A DNA stretch of 61,208 nucleotides from an uncultured Methanobrevibacter sp. (GCA_902789505.1 CADAOO010000002.1:1-61208), one strand, 5' to 3'; positions 43,389 through 52,252 are shown, counted from the first letter of the stretch. Notes: generated from the sequence alone by a model not told the origin. Made by a program: numbers and translations.

Positions 43389-44360
43389 ATGAATAAAAAA
43401 ATAATTTTAGTTTTAGTGTTGGCACTTGCTGCATTTTTAGTAATGGGTTCAGCCAGTGCGGGCTTCTTAGACTTTTTAGGCGGGGGAGACAACACTGTAA
43501 AAATAGGTTATTTGCCTTCAGATCACGATGCAGCATTGTTTGTTGCAGATGCTCAAGGTAAATTTAAGGAAAAAAACATTACTGCTGAACTTGTACAATT
43601 CAACAACGGCGGAGACTTGATGACTGCTATGGCCAGTGGTGAGGTCGATGTTGGATATGTGGGAATCGCACCGGTATTGTCTTCTGTTTCAAAAGGTGTT
43701 CCTGTAAAGGTTATTTCTGCTGCTCAAACTGAAGGTAGTGGAATTGTCGTAACTAAAGATTCTGGAATTAACTCTGCTGCGGATTTAAAAGGTAAATCTA
43801 TCGCAACTCCTGGAGAAGCTTCAATTCAATATGTATTACTTACATACTACTTAAAACAAAATAATTTATCAACTGATGATTTAAATGTTTCTGCTATGAA
43901 AGTTCCTTCAATGAATGATGCTTTAAAAACCAAACAAATCGACGGTATTGTCACTTTCCAACCTTATGTAAGTATCGCTGCAAATGATACCAATAACGTT
44001 GTTTTAGAGGATTCAGCGAAAATTTTACCAAATCATCCATGCTGTGTAGTTGTTGCATCTGATGACTTTATCAAAAACCATGAAAGCACTGTAAAAGACA
44101 TTATCGAGATTCATAAAAATGCTACTGAATTTATCAATAGAGAATTAAATGCCGGCAATTCCAGTGCATTAGTTAAATTATTGCCTGATGATATTGTATC
44201 AAATTCAGATTTGGAAGCTCATTCTTTAGAAAGTTTCCCATTCATTTCAGGTATTGATAATAATTTCAAAGCAGATGTGGATGCATTCCAAAAACTTGAA
44301 ATAGATGTAGGTATTTTAAACAAAACCGTATCTCACGAAGATTTATTCTGGCAAGCATAG
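43389..44360 (+). CDS. ABC-transporter substrate-binding protein, SsuA/NitT/TauT type
   Basis: 323 residues. Residues 1-24 are a secretory signal (KKIILVLVLALAAFLVMGSASA). The mature protein has the NMT1/SsuA fold: IGYLPSDHDAALFVADAQGKF, GGDLMTAMASGEVDVGYVGIAPVLSS, LKGKSIATPGEAS and a DGIVTFQPY segment. Relatives bind sulfonates, taurine or pyrimidines. No permease or ATPase gene is adjacent, so the rest of the transporter is elsewhere. The sulfur-related neighbours and the shared upstream box favour a sulfur-containing or cofactor ligand (inference). Confidence 0.88.
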   Translation: MNKKIILVLVLALAAFLVMGSASAGFLDFLGGGDNTVKIGYLPSDHDAALFVADAQGKFKEKNITAELVQFNNGGDLMTAMASGEVDVGYVGIAPVLSSVSKGVPVKVISAAQTEGSGIVVTKDSGINSAADLKGKSIATPGEASIQYVLLTYYLKQNNLSTDDLNVSAMKVPSMNDALKTKQIDGIVTFQPYVSIAANDTNNVVLEDSAKILPNHPCCVVVASDDFIKNHESTVKDIIEIHKNATEFINRELNAGNSSALVKLLPDDIVSNSDLEAHSLESFPFISGIDNNFKADVDAFQKLEIDVGILNKTVSHEDLFWQA

Positions 44361-44390
44361 TTAATTAACTATGCTTTTATTTTTAATTTT
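44353..44390 (+). terminator. Hairpin terminator after the binding-protein gene
   Basis: AAGCATAGTTAA followed by TTAACTATGCTT (44353-44376) is a perfect 24-bp palindrome that includes the stop codon TAG. T-rich sequence follows (TTATTTTTAATTTTTTT). It resembles a bacterial intrinsic terminator and ends the plus-strand unit before the convergent DUF447 gene. Confidence 0.65.
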
Positions 44391-45003
44391 TTTCGTATTC
44401 CTCTTTTATAAATTTCATTGCTTCTTTTGACTGTTCATTTCCAATACGCCTAATCATCCGGTTATTTTCAATGACCCTTTCCATATATTCGCTTCTTTTT
44501 TCATCATCAACAATTTTATATCTGGAAAAGTTCACTAAACATTCAATGATGCCCGGCAATGCCCGGTTAAATGCTTTAACACTTTCATCACGTACAACGA
44601 CCTTTTCAATTTTACCTTTAATCATGAATATGCTTTGGTCATTGTCTATTGGGGTATTTTCAGCCTTTTGCTCCTGGATATCAACTACATTAACAATAAG
44701 GTATGATCCAGCATCCTTTAAAATAGCAATATTTTCATCTTCGGTGAAATATTCCTCTGGAAGTTTGTCGATTGTTGATTTTGTAAAAATTAGGGGATCC
44801 TGAGTTATGTTCACCACATATCTTTTAGTCTCTTGGATATTTTTCAGTGTCTTTGAGCCTTCAAATATCCTGCAGCCGATGTTGTCTTCGCCGAAATATT
44901 TCAATCCTATAGCTGCTGAGTTCTTATTTCCTTCACTGTCAATTGTTGTGTATATACATTCATATCTTTCATCAGTTTTTATTCCGATTTTATCCAGATT
45001 CAT
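44383..45003 (-). CDS. DUF447-family protein
   Basis: 206 residues of the DUF447 family, which has a flavin-reductase-like split barrel. The pattern ECIYTTIDSEGNKNSAAIGLKYFGEDNIGCRIFEGSKTLKNI and KRYVVNITQDPLIF is typical, and the C-terminal ECLVNFSRYKI segment is conserved. FMN binding is likely from the fold but the reaction is unknown. It stands alone between convergent genes, with AAGGATAGGATATT before the ATG. Confidence 0.82.
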   Translation of the reverse strand: MNLDKIGIKTDERYECIYTTIDSEGNKNSAAIGLKYFGEDNIGCRIFEGSKTLKNIQETKRYVVNITQDPLIFTKSTIDKLPEEYFTEDENIAILKDAGSYLIVNVVDIQEQKAENTPIDNDQSIFMIKGKIEKVVVRDESVKAFNRALPGIIECLVNFSRYKIVDDEKRSEYMERVIENNRMIRRIGNEQSKEAMKFIKEEYEKN

Positions 45004-45039
45004 AATATCCTATCCTTAGATTAAAAAAAGTGCATACAA

Positions 45040-45094
45040 TTAAGAAAAATAAATAAAAAGAAAAAAAGAGTTAATTTCTCAAATTGGAGAAATT
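45040..45094 (-). terminator. Hairpin plus T-run terminator after the acyl-CoA synthetase gene
   Basis: On the minus strand, AATTTCTC and GAGAAATT (positions 45073-45080 and 45087-45094, loop of 6) form a stem that overlaps the stop codon. It is followed by CTCTTTTTTTCTTTTTATTTA. This hairpin-plus-T pattern suits termination of the synthetase mRNA. Confidence 0.55.
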
Positions 45095-47189
45095 ATAATT
45101 TAATTTTAATGTCCAGAGCGCTTGAACCTTTTTCGTATACGAAAATTGGGTTAATATCAAGTTCTGATATTTCTGGGAAGTCTAAAGTTAATCTGGCTAC
45201 TCTTTTGATAGCTTCTTTAACTTCTTCCACATCACAAGGTGCTTCTCCTCTGTATCCTTCAAGTAATTTGGATACTTTGGTTGATTCGATTTGTTCATCA
45301 ATTTCTTGAGAACTCATTCCTTTTGCGAGGTTAAATGAAACATCTTCGATGAGGTTTACATAGATTCCGCCCATACCAAATGCAATCATAGGTCCGAATT
45401 GTTTGTCTCTAATCATACCGACAATGACTTCTTCACCGGAATCCATCATTTTTTGGACTTCCACACCATCAGGAACAATGTCTGGGTGTGCAGCTTTAGC
45501 ATTTGCAATAATTTCATCATAAGTTGCTTCTGCTTCTTCAACGCTGCTGATTCCAACTTTTACACCGCCGATATCGGATTTGTGTAAGATTTTATCTGAT
45601 GCAATCTTAAGCACAACAGGGAATTCCATATCTTCAGCGAGTTTACCTGCTTCCTCTGCGGAAGTGGATAATTTAATCGGTGCTGCTGAGATTCCGTAAG
45701 CTTCAGCAACTGCATATGCTTCACTACCGAGTAATGTGTCTCTTCCGTCAGCTTTTACCTTATCGAATATTGCCTGGACTGCATCTTTGTCAACATCAGT
45801 GATTTTTTCAATGACGTCATCATATACCCTTGATTCCAGTCTTGCATATCTTGTCATTGCTTCAAGTGCAGTTACTGCAGTTTCAGGGAATACGTATGTT
45901 GGCACTCCATTGTCTCTTAAGGCTTCATTTGCATCTTCAAAGGATGGTCCTCCCATGTTAACGACAATGATCGGTTTGTCAAATTCTTTTCTCTCTTCCA
46001 ATATTGCTTGAGCGATTCCATCAGGGTCTGCTGATGCGGTAGGACAAACCATAATGATTAAACTGTCAACTTCATCCTGACTCAATACGATTTCGAGAGA
46101 TTCTTTGTATCTGCTTACTGGTGCATCACCTAATACATCAATAGGGTTTTTAGCACTTCCTTCTTCAGTAACGCATTCTTTTAATTTTGCTGTGGTTTCT
46201 TCATCAAATTTAACAAGGTTTAAACCAACTTTTTCCATTGCGTCAACTGTAAGTACTCCTCCACCACCTGCATTAGTGATAATCGCTACATTGTCACCTT
46301 TTGGAAGTGGTGCTTTGGAGAATGCTAAACCTAAGTCAAATAATTCAGCCATGGTTTCTACACGCATGATTCCGGATTGTCTGAATGCTGTATCGAATGC
46401 CAGGTCACTTCCTGCAAGTGCTCCTGTGTGTGAAGATGCAGCTTCTGCTCCGGCTGAACTTGAACCGGATTTGAGTACGATAATCGGTTTTTTATGTGCG
46501 GTTTCTCTCATGGTTCTTACAAAGTCGTCATCCTCAGAAATAGATTCGAGATAACATATAATTACAGCTGTCTCATCATCTTCAGCCAAGTATTGTAATA
46601 ATTCAATTTCACTTACTCCGGCTTTGTTACCTAAACTGATTACTTTACTGAATCCAATTCCGGAAGTTACACTCCAGTCGATAATAGCTACCATCATAGC
46701 TCCACTTTGGGAAATAAATGCCATATTTCCTTTTGGCGGCATCATCTGTGAAAATGATCCGTTTAATGGAGTGTGTGAATCAGTAATTCCTAAACTGTTT
46801 GGTCCAATAATGTTTATTCCATATTCTTTACCAAGTGCTGTTAGTTCAGCTTCTAGTTTAGCTCCTTCACCGCCAACTTCTTTAAATCCAGCAGTAATAA
46901 CGACCATGTTTTTAACGCCTTTTTCACCACATTCTTTAACTGCGGTGTTTACAAATGGGGAAGGGATTGTAATGATTACCAAATCAACATCTCCAGGAAT
47001 GTCGGAAATGTTTGCGTAAGCTTTTTTACCTAAAATTTCCCCGCCTTTAGGGTTTACTGGATATATTTCGCCTTCGAATCCATCATTGATAAGGTTGTCC
47101 ACAATGATGTATCCTACTTTTCCAGGTGTATTGGAAGCACCAATAACAGCCACGGATTCAGGTTTAAACATCTTATTGAGATCTATCAT
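45093..47189 (-). CDS. acd: Acetate--CoA ligase (ADP-forming), fused alpha and beta subunits
   Basis: 698 residues. The alpha part (about 1-460) has FKPESVAVIGASNTPGKVGY, IIGPNSLG, FISQSGAM and the phosphohistidine loop AASSHTGALAGSD. The beta part (about 475-698) is an ATP-grasp domain with AEDMEFPVVLKIAS, ILHKSDIGGVKVGI and LDINPIFVYE. The enzyme converts acetyl-CoA, ADP and phosphate to acetate, CoA and ATP, or the reverse. The fused form occurs in several archaea and protists. Acyl specificity cannot be read. A palindrome lies 22 bp upstream of the ATG. Confidence 0.93.
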   Translation of the reverse strand: MIDLNKMFKPESVAVIGASNTPGKVGYIIVDNLINDGFEGEIYPVNPKGGEILGKKAYANISDIPGDVDLVIITIPSPFVNTAVKECGEKGVKNMVVITAGFKEVGGEGAKLEAELTALGKEYGINIIGPNSLGITDSHTPLNGSFSQMMPPKGNMAFISQSGAMMVAIIDWSVTSGIGFSKVISLGNKAGVSEIELLQYLAEDDETAVIICYLESISEDDDFVRTMRETAHKKPIIVLKSGSSSAGAEAASSHTGALAGSDLAFDTAFRQSGIMRVETMAELFDLGLAFSKAPLPKGDNVAIITNAGGGGVLTVDAMEKVGLNLVKFDEETTAKLKECVTEEGSAKNPIDVLGDAPVSRYKESLEIVLSQDEVDSLIIMVCPTASADPDGIAQAILEERKEFDKPIIVVNMGGPSFEDANEALRDNGVPTYVFPETAVTALEAMTRYARLESRVYDDVIEKITDVDKDAVQAIFDKVKADGRDTLLGSEAYAVAEAYGISAAPIKLSTSAEEAGKLAEDMEFPVVLKIASDKILHKSDIGGVKVGISSVEEAEATYDEIIANAKAAHPDIVPDGVEVQKMMDSGEEVIVGMIRDKQFGPMIAFGMGGIYVNLIEDVSFNLAKGMSSQEIDEQIESTKVSKLLEGYRGEAPCDVEEVKEAIKRVARLTLDFPEISELDINPIFVYEKGSSALDIKIKL

Positions 47190-47210
47190 AAGTTTCTCTC
47201 CTTATTTTTG

Positions 47211-47225
47211 TTAACATCATGTTAA
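47211..47225. promoter_or_regulatory. Palindrome in the acyl-CoA synthetase promoter
   Basis: TTAACAT-C-ATGTTAA is a perfect inverted repeat of 7-bp arms, 22 to 36 bp upstream of the start. It resembles the TAACA/TGTTA half-sites at fdhD, but the half-site spacing is 3 rather than 2, so it may belong to another regulator. Confidence 0.4.
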
Positions 47226-47541
47226 TTTATAATGATAAATAATTAACAATTTATTATAATTATAATTAGGCAATATTATTATTTAAATATATTGTTTATT
47301 TGTTAATTTAAGACTGTTTAATTTAATTTTGAATAAATTGTGTATTGGTTATTACCTATTTTCTAAATTTTCAATAGCTTTAGAAACTTTAACATTTTGT
47401 GAAGTTAAGATTTTTTCATTGAAATTATGATTTTCTCTTAAACTTTATAATATAAGATAATTATAATTATATATAAATAATAAATTTTTGATATTATAAT
47501 TTCCTTTAGAAATTATGATATAATGGATTAAGAGGAATAAT
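47226..47541. other. AT-rich divergent intergenic region
   Basis: No gene is evident. It holds promoters for the two divergent units; ATAATTATATATAAATAA near 47464-47481 is the strongest TATA-like stretch for the plus-strand gene. ATAATTTC and GAAATTAT (47496-47516, spacer 5) form an inverted repeat 26 bp before the DUF2121 start. Confidence 0.45.
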
Positions 47542-48462
47542 ATGAGCTTAATTATTGCTTACATTGGAAAGAAAGGATGTGTGATGGCGGCTGATAAAAG
47601 AAAGATTGGTTATTTTGGTGATAAAAAAAATTTGGAGATTTTAGAAAAGGATTTGTATGACGGTATAATTATTGATGATGACGAATTTAAAAAAAGAGCT
47701 GATGAATTAGGTATTTCTGTAAAGATTACTGATGATGCAAGCAAATTAAAGATAGTCGGAAACTGCATAAGAGGGGAAGTAAGTACAAAAGGAACTTTTG
47801 AAACAAGACGTAGGAGAATTTATGGGACTACTAGCGGTTATCAGTTAGTGGAACTTCTGGGTTCTGAGGTTACTTCACGTAATGCCGGTGAAACTGGAAT
47901 TATCATTTTTGGAAATAATTTCGCTAAGAAAATGGCTGAAAATTTAATTTCAAAAAAATTCAAACCCTCTTCAAGTTTAAAATCTAAAGGTGAGGTTTTT
48001 GAAGAAATTATAAAGGAGGTTGCATCCAAGACTCCTACTGTGGGTGATAACTGTGATGTGTTAAGGCAGGATCCTCTTTTCAACGCTTCTCAAGCTCAAA
48101 AACATTTAAACGTAACTATTGATAATGATGTAAAAGTATTGGCCAAGTTCAGACAGACTTTAACCGAACAGTTAGTTCAGCAGAGTATTGAAATTGAAAT
48201 GGCTAATAAAATCATTGATAAGGGGGATATCGGTAAAGTTGTTTCAATTGATGAAAATATGCTTTTTGTCCAGTTAAATGATAAAACACAGGCAATGGAT
48301 GAAAACTGGAAAAAACTAGCCGGTCCGGGTCAGAATGTAATAATGTTTACAGAAAGCGACAACGTAAAACTAGGGGATACAGTCACAATAAAGGATGAGA
48401 ACTTATGCCTTAAGAAGGATGAGTCCTCCCTGAAATGTGATGTAATCCTGTGTTCATTATGA
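47542..48462 (+). CDS. DUF2121-family archaeal protein
   Basis: 306 residues of a family conserved in methanogens (COG4079/DUF2121). It begins SLIIAYIGKKGCVMAADKRKIGYFGD, which resembles the start of proteasome-like Ntn hydrolases although a clear nucleophile Thr is not seen. The middle has TRRRRIYGTTSGYQLVELLGSE, and the C-terminal 80 residues appear to be a small beta domain (GDIGKVVSIDENMLFVQLND). The function is unknown. The MBL-fold gene follows after 13 nt, likely in the same transcript. Confidence 0.78.
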   Translation: MSLIIAYIGKKGCVMAADKRKIGYFGDKKNLEILEKDLYDGIIIDDDEFKKRADELGISVKITDDASKLKIVGNCIRGEVSTKGTFETRRRRIYGTTSGYQLVELLGSEVTSRNAGETGIIIFGNNFAKKMAENLISKKFKPSSSLKSKGEVFEEIIKEVASKTPTVGDNCDVLRQDPLFNASQAQKHLNVTIDNDVKVLAKFRQTLTEQLVQQSIEIEMANKIIDKGDIGKVVSIDENMLFVQLNDKTQAMDENWKKLAGPGQNVIMFTESDNVKLGDTVTIKDENLCLKKDESSLKCDVILCSL

Positions 48463-48475
48463 TTGGGGATTTTAA

Positions 48476-49405
48476 ATGAAATTGACTTTTTTAGGCAGCG
48501 GTGGTGGAAGATTTTCCGCTATCTCTCAAAGAAGAATGACTGGGGGGTTTAGGATTGATAATCTTAATGGAAAGAATTATCATGTTGACCCGGGACCAGG
48601 AGCCCTGATAAGAACTTATCAGTTTGGTTTTGATCCTCGTAATTTAAGCGGTGTCTTTGTTTCCCATGCCCATACTGACCATTATAACGATGCGGAGATT
48701 CTCATTGAGTCCATGACTAAAGGCATGACTAAAAATGCGGGAACCATTTTTGGAAGCACTAGTGTTTTGGATGGTTATGAAAACTGGGGACCGTGCATTT
48801 CTTCATATCACCAGTCCAAATCAAGGAGAATAGTTCTTAAACCCGGCAACATTGAAGAAGTAAACGGAATCAATGTCAAGGGGGCTAAAACAGTACATGG
48901 CGATCCTGCAGGTGTCGGTTTTCAAATTGACTATAACGGATTCAAATTGTCTTATACTTCAGATACAGATTATTTTGATGAATTGCCGGAATATCATAAA
49001 GGAGCAGACATTTTGATTGCAAGTGTCTTGAGGCCTGGCAACAAGTCAATCCATGGGCATATGTGTTCCCGAAATTTCATTGATTTGATTAACGAGGTTA
49101 ATCCTAAAGTTGCCGTAATGACTCATTTGGGACTTAAAATGATTTCTTCAAATCCTGTCACTGAAGCTAAAAAGGTTTCAAAAGAGACTGGTGTGAAGGT
49201 GATTGCTGCATTTGACGGACTGTCATTCAATGTTAACTTTAAAAATCCTAGAAGGTTCAGATTAATATCCCTTAAGGATGTCGAGTCCCAAAACCACAGT
49301 ACCTCTCATTCAATGTACAATAGTGAAAGAAGAAATTCCTATCAAACTGCAATTAAGAATAATGAGTTTGATGAACTAACAATATTGAAGAGGAATAATA
49401 ATTAA
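48476..49405 (+). CDS. Metallo-beta-lactamase-fold hydrolase
   Basis: 309 residues. [14 protein letters not shown] opens the fold, [14 protein letters not shown] carries the HxHxDH zinc motif, [24 protein letters not shown] and MTHLGLKM supply further ligands. The arrangement resembles RNase Z/PhnP-like hydrolases, with an extra C-terminal tail of about 50 residues rich in S, N and R. The substrate is unknown. The last 4 nt overlap the end of aroC on the other strand. Confidence 0.87.
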   Translation: MKLTFLGSGGGRFSAISQRRMTGGFRIDNLNGKNYHVDPGPGALIRTYQFGFDPRNLSGVFVSHAHTDHYNDAEILIESMTKGMTKNAGTIFGSTSVLDGYENWGPCISSYHQSKSRRIVLKPGNIEEVNGINVKGAKTVHGDPAGVGFQIDYNGFKLSYTSDTDYFDELPEYHKGADILIASVLRPGNKSIHGHMCSRNFIDLINEVNPKVAVMTHLGLKMISSNPVTEAKKVSKETGVKVIAAFDGLSFNVNFKNPRRFRLISLKDVESQNHSTSHSMYNSERRNSYQTAIKNNEFDELTILKRNNN

Positions 49406-50496
49406 AGTTCAAGGTTGGCCGGATGGATAAATCCTGAGCGGATCATATGGTCTGCAAGAACGATTGCAGTGCTTGATTCAGCCACCACTGTCACTCTTGG
49501 ACAGATGCAGGGGTCATGCCTTCCTTTGATTTCTATTTTTTCATTTTCTTTTTTGTTTAAATTAACAGAATTTTGACATTTGGAAATTGATGGGGTTGGT
49601 TTTATAGCAATTCTTGAAATGATTGGCATTCCATTGCTCATTCCACCAATGATTCCGCCGGAATTATTTGTTTTTGTAGTTATCATGCCATTTTCAATCT
49701 GGTATTCGTCGTTGATTTCTGATGCGGAATGTGTTGCAACATCAAATCCAAGTCCTATTTCAACTCCTTTAACTGCACCGATATTCATTAAAATTCTTGC
49801 AAGGTCGCCGTCCAATCTTTCAAAAACAGGTTCGCCGAGTCCTGCAGGAAGGCCGATAGCTATTGTCTCTACGATTCCACCAATTGAATCTCCTTGGCTT
49901 TTTTTATCTAAAATCAGCTCTTCCATTTCATTTGCAGCTTTTAAGTCTGCGCAACGGACAGGATTTTTCTCAATATTTTCTTTTATAATGTCAAATTCCT
50001 GAGGCTCTGCTTTAATATTTCCTATTTGAGTAACATGGGAGATTATTTCAATACCTTGAGTTTTAAGAAGTTTTTTAGCTATTGCTCCACCAATGACATG
50101 GCCAATAGTAACTCTTCCGCTTCCGCGACCGCCTCCATTGTAGTCATAATTTCCGTATTTACTCATCCATCCGAAATCTCCATGGGACGGGCGTGGAGTG
50201 CTTTTGAACATGGTGTAGTCTTTGGAATGCTGATTTTTATTAAATACTATTCCTGTAATTGGGGTTCCGTCAGTTTTCCCTTCAAAAATTCCGGATAGTA
50301 TTTGAACTTCATCTGATTCTTTTCTGGGTGTTGTTACATTGCTGGTTCCTGGTTTTCTTTTATCCAGTTCTTTTTGAATGTCTTCTGAGCTTAATTCAAG
50401 ATTTGCCGGACATCCGTCAACAACAGCTCCCACAGCTTTTCCGTGGCTTGTACCGAAACTGGTTATTCTAAATTTTTCTCCGATTGAATTTGACAT
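49402..50496 (-). CDS. aroC: Chorismate synthase
   Basis: 364 residues; converts 5-enolpyruvylshikimate-3-phosphate to chorismate using reduced FMN, the branch point of aromatic amino acids. Signatures seen are [21 protein letters not shown], the [14 protein letters not shown] segment, [38 protein letters not shown] and [25 protein letters not shown]. Length is normal for the family. It has its own upstream region and converges on the MBL-fold gene. Confidence 0.96.
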   Translation of the reverse strand: MSNSIGEKFRITSFGTSHGKAVGAVVDGCPANLELSSEDIQKELDKRKPGTSNVTTPRKESDEVQILSGIFEGKTDGTPITGIVFNKNQHSKDYTMFKSTPRPSHGDFGWMSKYGNYDYNGGGRGSGRVTIGHVIGGAIAKKLLKTQGIEIISHVTQIGNIKAEPQEFDIIKENIEKNPVRCADLKAANEMEELILDKKSQGDSIGGIVETIAIGLPAGLGEPVFERLDGDLARILMNIGAVKGVEIGLGFDVATHSASEINDEYQIENGMITTKTNNSGGIIGGMSNGMPIISRIAIKPTPSISKCQNSVNLNKKENEKIEIKGRHDPCICPRVTVVAESSTAIVLADHMIRSGFIHPANLEL

Positions 50497-50589
50497 TTTA
50501 GGCCTCTTTTTTGTAATTGGTCTAATATTTGTATTTTGGAGTTTTTAAATGTTTAAATTTTTACAAATATTTTTGCATTGTTGGAGAGT

Positions 50590-50775
50590 TCAATTGGCTT
50601 TTACAGTTTCATTTTCAGTATCTAAGGTAAAATCAGCTTTATTTTTAATAATTTCTTCTATGAATTCATTATAATTTTTCAATGCTTCATGACTGTTAGG
50701 TCCCGCTTCTCTTTTTAATTTGCCTATATCATCATCACTGTTAATAAAATCAAATATTTCATCAGTCCTTTTTTT
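50590..50775 (-). pseudogene. Fragment of an unknown protein gene (C-terminal end)
   Basis: A 61-codon open stretch on the minus strand encodes KRTDEIFDFINSDDDIGKL and then KREAGPNSHEALKNYNEFIE, ending TENETVKAN and TGA. Composition is very protein-like (charged amphipathic helices), but there is no start codon in a sensible place and a TAG closes the frame upstream, next to a run of seven A residues. It is probably the end of a decayed gene. No family recognised. Confidence 0.45.
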
Positions 50776-50816
50776 CTAGGGGATGTCCTGTTTACATCTT
50801 CTTTTCTGGATGTTAA

Positions 50817-50918
50817 ACAGGTCAAAATTACCGAAAAGGACATTCTAGTAATGAAATTAAGATTATTAGTGAGCCTCATAGACTTGGGGAAAAACGTGAA
50901 ATGGTTTCAATTTCATAA
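50817..50918 (+). pseudogene. Short coding remnant
   Basis: Thirty-three codons that read QNYRKGHSSNEIKIISEPHR and then LGEKREMVSIS to a stop, without a start codon. The sequence is rich in charged residues and looks like the end of a former protein. Overlapping frames are less protein-like. Low certainty, as the stretch is short. Confidence 0.3.
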
Positions 50919-50929
50919 TCCGAGATGAA

Positions 50930-51130
50930 ATGAGAGTATTACTGTTTATTGATGAAAATGACAAGTATTATCATTTCAACAAAGGAACCTGGAATTATGA
51001 TTTGGAAATGTTTGAAACTGATTTGTTGATAACCTTTGGCCGCAAGGAAATTATTGAAATGGTGAAATCAATGCAAGTGTATGAAATCATCGAATTGTCT
51101 GACATTGTAAAACTGGTGAGATTTCAATAA
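50930..51130 (+). pseudogene. Small hypothetical protein, probably the 3' remnant of a gene
   Basis: 66 codons from ATG 50930: RVLLFIDENDKYYHFNKGTW then a helix and the end VKSMQVYEIIELSDIVKLVRFQ. There is no Shine-Dalgarno. The last 21 residues are closely related to those encoded at 51957-52027, where only the end of a gene remains. This suggests that a longer family existed here in two or more copies. It could still be a short functional gene. Confidence 0.4.
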
Positions 51131-51185
51131 AAATATTTATTAAAATAGAAAATAATATTAGTTATTATACTAAAGGTGATTTTTC

Positions 51186-51491
51186 ATGAATAATAGGATA
51201 GAGATTGCTCGTGAGTTTGCAGAGGCAATTAATTCAGATAAAATAATTAAGATAATTTTATTCGGTTCTGTAGCTCGTGGTGATGATACTGAAGATTCTG
51301 ATATTGATATTCTTATAGTGTCTGATTATCCAGAAGAGATTCAAGAGAAAGTCAATTATGAATCTTTTCAGGTTGTGTTGCATAATCGGGAAATCATTTC
51401 CCCACATATTATGAGCACTTCTAAAATCAATAAAATCAATGATTTCACTTTTATGAGGAATGTTCGGAGGGAAGGAATTGAAATCGGATGA
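51186..51491 (+). CDS. mntA: Minimal nucleotidyltransferase (MNT, MntA-like antitoxin)
   Basis: 101 residues with the polymerase-beta-type core: IILFGSVARGD then DSDIDILIVSD, giving the GS-x10-DxD arrangement. In MNT/HEPN pairs the nucleotidyltransferase modifies (for example AMPylates) its HEPN partner and neutralises it. AAGGTGATTTTTC precedes ATG 51186. The HEPN gene overlaps by 14 nt. Similar genes are common in archaea. Confidence 0.88.
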   Translation: MNNRIEIAREFAEAINSDKIIKIILFGSVARGDDTEDSDIDILIVSDYPEEIQEKVNYESFQVVLHNREIISPHIMSTSKINKINDFTFMRNVRREGIEIG

Positions 51492-51882
51492 AATTTCAAA
51501 AGAAGAAATTCAATCATTAGTGGATATTGCTTTAGATGATTTGGATTCCAGTAAAACATTATGTAAAAGTGGCAATTATCGCAATAGCGTTAGTCTGGCA
51601 TATTATAGTATGTTTTCTATGGCACGTGCATTATTACTAATTAAAGGTTTCACTCCCAAGACCCATAAAGGCCTAATTTCATTATTCGGCCAAGAATATG
51701 TTAAAAGTGAAGGTTTTGATGCTGTTTTGGCTTCAGAATTTTCAGCAACCCAAACTATTCGTGAAAATGCAAGTTATGCTTTTGTGGATGACTTTACTAA
51801 AGAACAAGCAGTTGATAAAATTAATTTAGCGGAACGCTTTATTGAAGAATGTAGAAAGTTTTTAAAAGATTATTTAGAATAA
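51478..51882 (+). CDS. HEPN-domain protein (partner of MNT)
   Basis: About 134 residues, an all-helical HEPN protein: SLVDIALDDLDSSKTLCKSGNYRNSVSLAYYSMFSMARALL, then KTHKGLISLFGQEYV and IRENASYAF. The AYYSMFSMARALL helix and the KTHKG loop mark the subfamily that pairs with MNT. The strict R-x4-6-H RNase motif is not obvious. GGAGGG at 51466-51471 positions the TTG at 51478 as start; ATG 51460 precedes that site and is less likely. Confidence 0.82.
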   Translation: MKSDEISKEEIQSLVDIALDDLDSSKTLCKSGNYRNSVSLAYYSMFSMARALLLIKGFTPKTHKGLISLFGQEYVKSEGFDAVLASEFSATQTIRENASYAFVDDFTKEQAVDKINLAERFIEECRKFLKDYLE

Positions 51883-51886
51883 TAAA

Positions 51887-51905
51887 ATATTGCTACTTGC
51901 AATAT
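51887..51905 (+). terminator. Small hairpin after the HEPN gene
   Basis: ATATTGC and GCAATAT with a 5-nt loop lie directly after the HEPN stop. There is no T run after it, so a terminator role is weak; RNA 3'-end protection is another option. Confidence 0.35.
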
Positions 51906-51956
51906 CTTATGAAAAAAGCAAAAATAGTGCTCATAAATATTTCACTCTATATAATA

Positions 51957-52027
51957 TGGCCAAATCAATGATTGTTCACAAAACCAGGATTCTGTCTGAT
52001 TTGGTGAAATTGGTTAGGTTTCAATGA
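51957..52027 (+). repeat. Relic related to the end of the 50930-51130 frame
   Basis: The stretch encodes AKSMIVHKTRILSDLVKLVRFQ and stop, agreeing with KSMQVYEIIELSDIVKLVRFQ at 51068-51130 at about 14 of 21 positions. DNA is alike at both ends (AAATCAATG and GGTTTCAATGAAAA compared with AGATTTCAATAAAA). The two relics flank the MNT/HEPN pair in the same orientation. The remaining gap 52028-52201 is AT-rich promoter sequence (TTTTATATATT near 52149). Confidence 0.6.
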
Positions 52028-52201
52028 AAAATGGAAAATGTCGTTTGATATAAGAAGATTATTTCAAACAACTTATTATTTGATTTTATCTAATATTTCT
52101 TAAATTCTGCTTTTTAATATTTATCATAAAATAATTTTTAACAGATAATTTTATATATTCTGAAAATCATAATTTAATATGACACTACTTGTGTTAAGAA
52201 T

Positions 52202-52252
52202 ATGAAAATTGCGGAAAAAATGAATGAAAATTGTAAAGGAGATGTAAGATGA
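52202..52252 (+). CDS. Possible leader peptide overlapping vapB
   Basis: Sixteen codons, MKIAEKMNENCKGDVR, whose TGA overlaps the vapB ATG as ATGA. The AAAGGAGATG inside it is the vapB ribosome site. It could couple translation in the toxin-antitoxin operon. No ribosome site precedes its own ATG, so it may be chance. Confidence 0.25.
   Translation: MKIAEKMNENCKGDVR

Larger units (their letters stand above)
50497..50929. other. Gap with decayed coding fragments
   Basis: 433 bp without an intact gene. The part near aroC (50497-50589) is AT-rich and contains its promoter. The rest holds two short open frames with protein-like composition on opposite strands (50590-50775 minus and 50817-50918 plus), listed separately. 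The region looks like degenerate gene remains. Confidence 0.5.

Noticed and set aside
46105-46554. Plus-strand frame of 149 codons inside the acyl-CoA synthetase gene
   Set aside because: The minus-strand protein has complete family motifs over the same bases; the opposite frame has unusual composition and no start signal.
49580-50002. Plus-strand frame of 140 codons inside aroC
   Set aside because: Chorismate synthase motifs lie on the other strand throughout; this is an antisense shadow.
50761-50850. Minus-strand frame beginning MSFSVILTCLTSRKEDVN
   Set aside because: It is short, overlaps a better plus-strand remnant, and joins the downstream fragment only by assuming an extra A in a homopolymer run.
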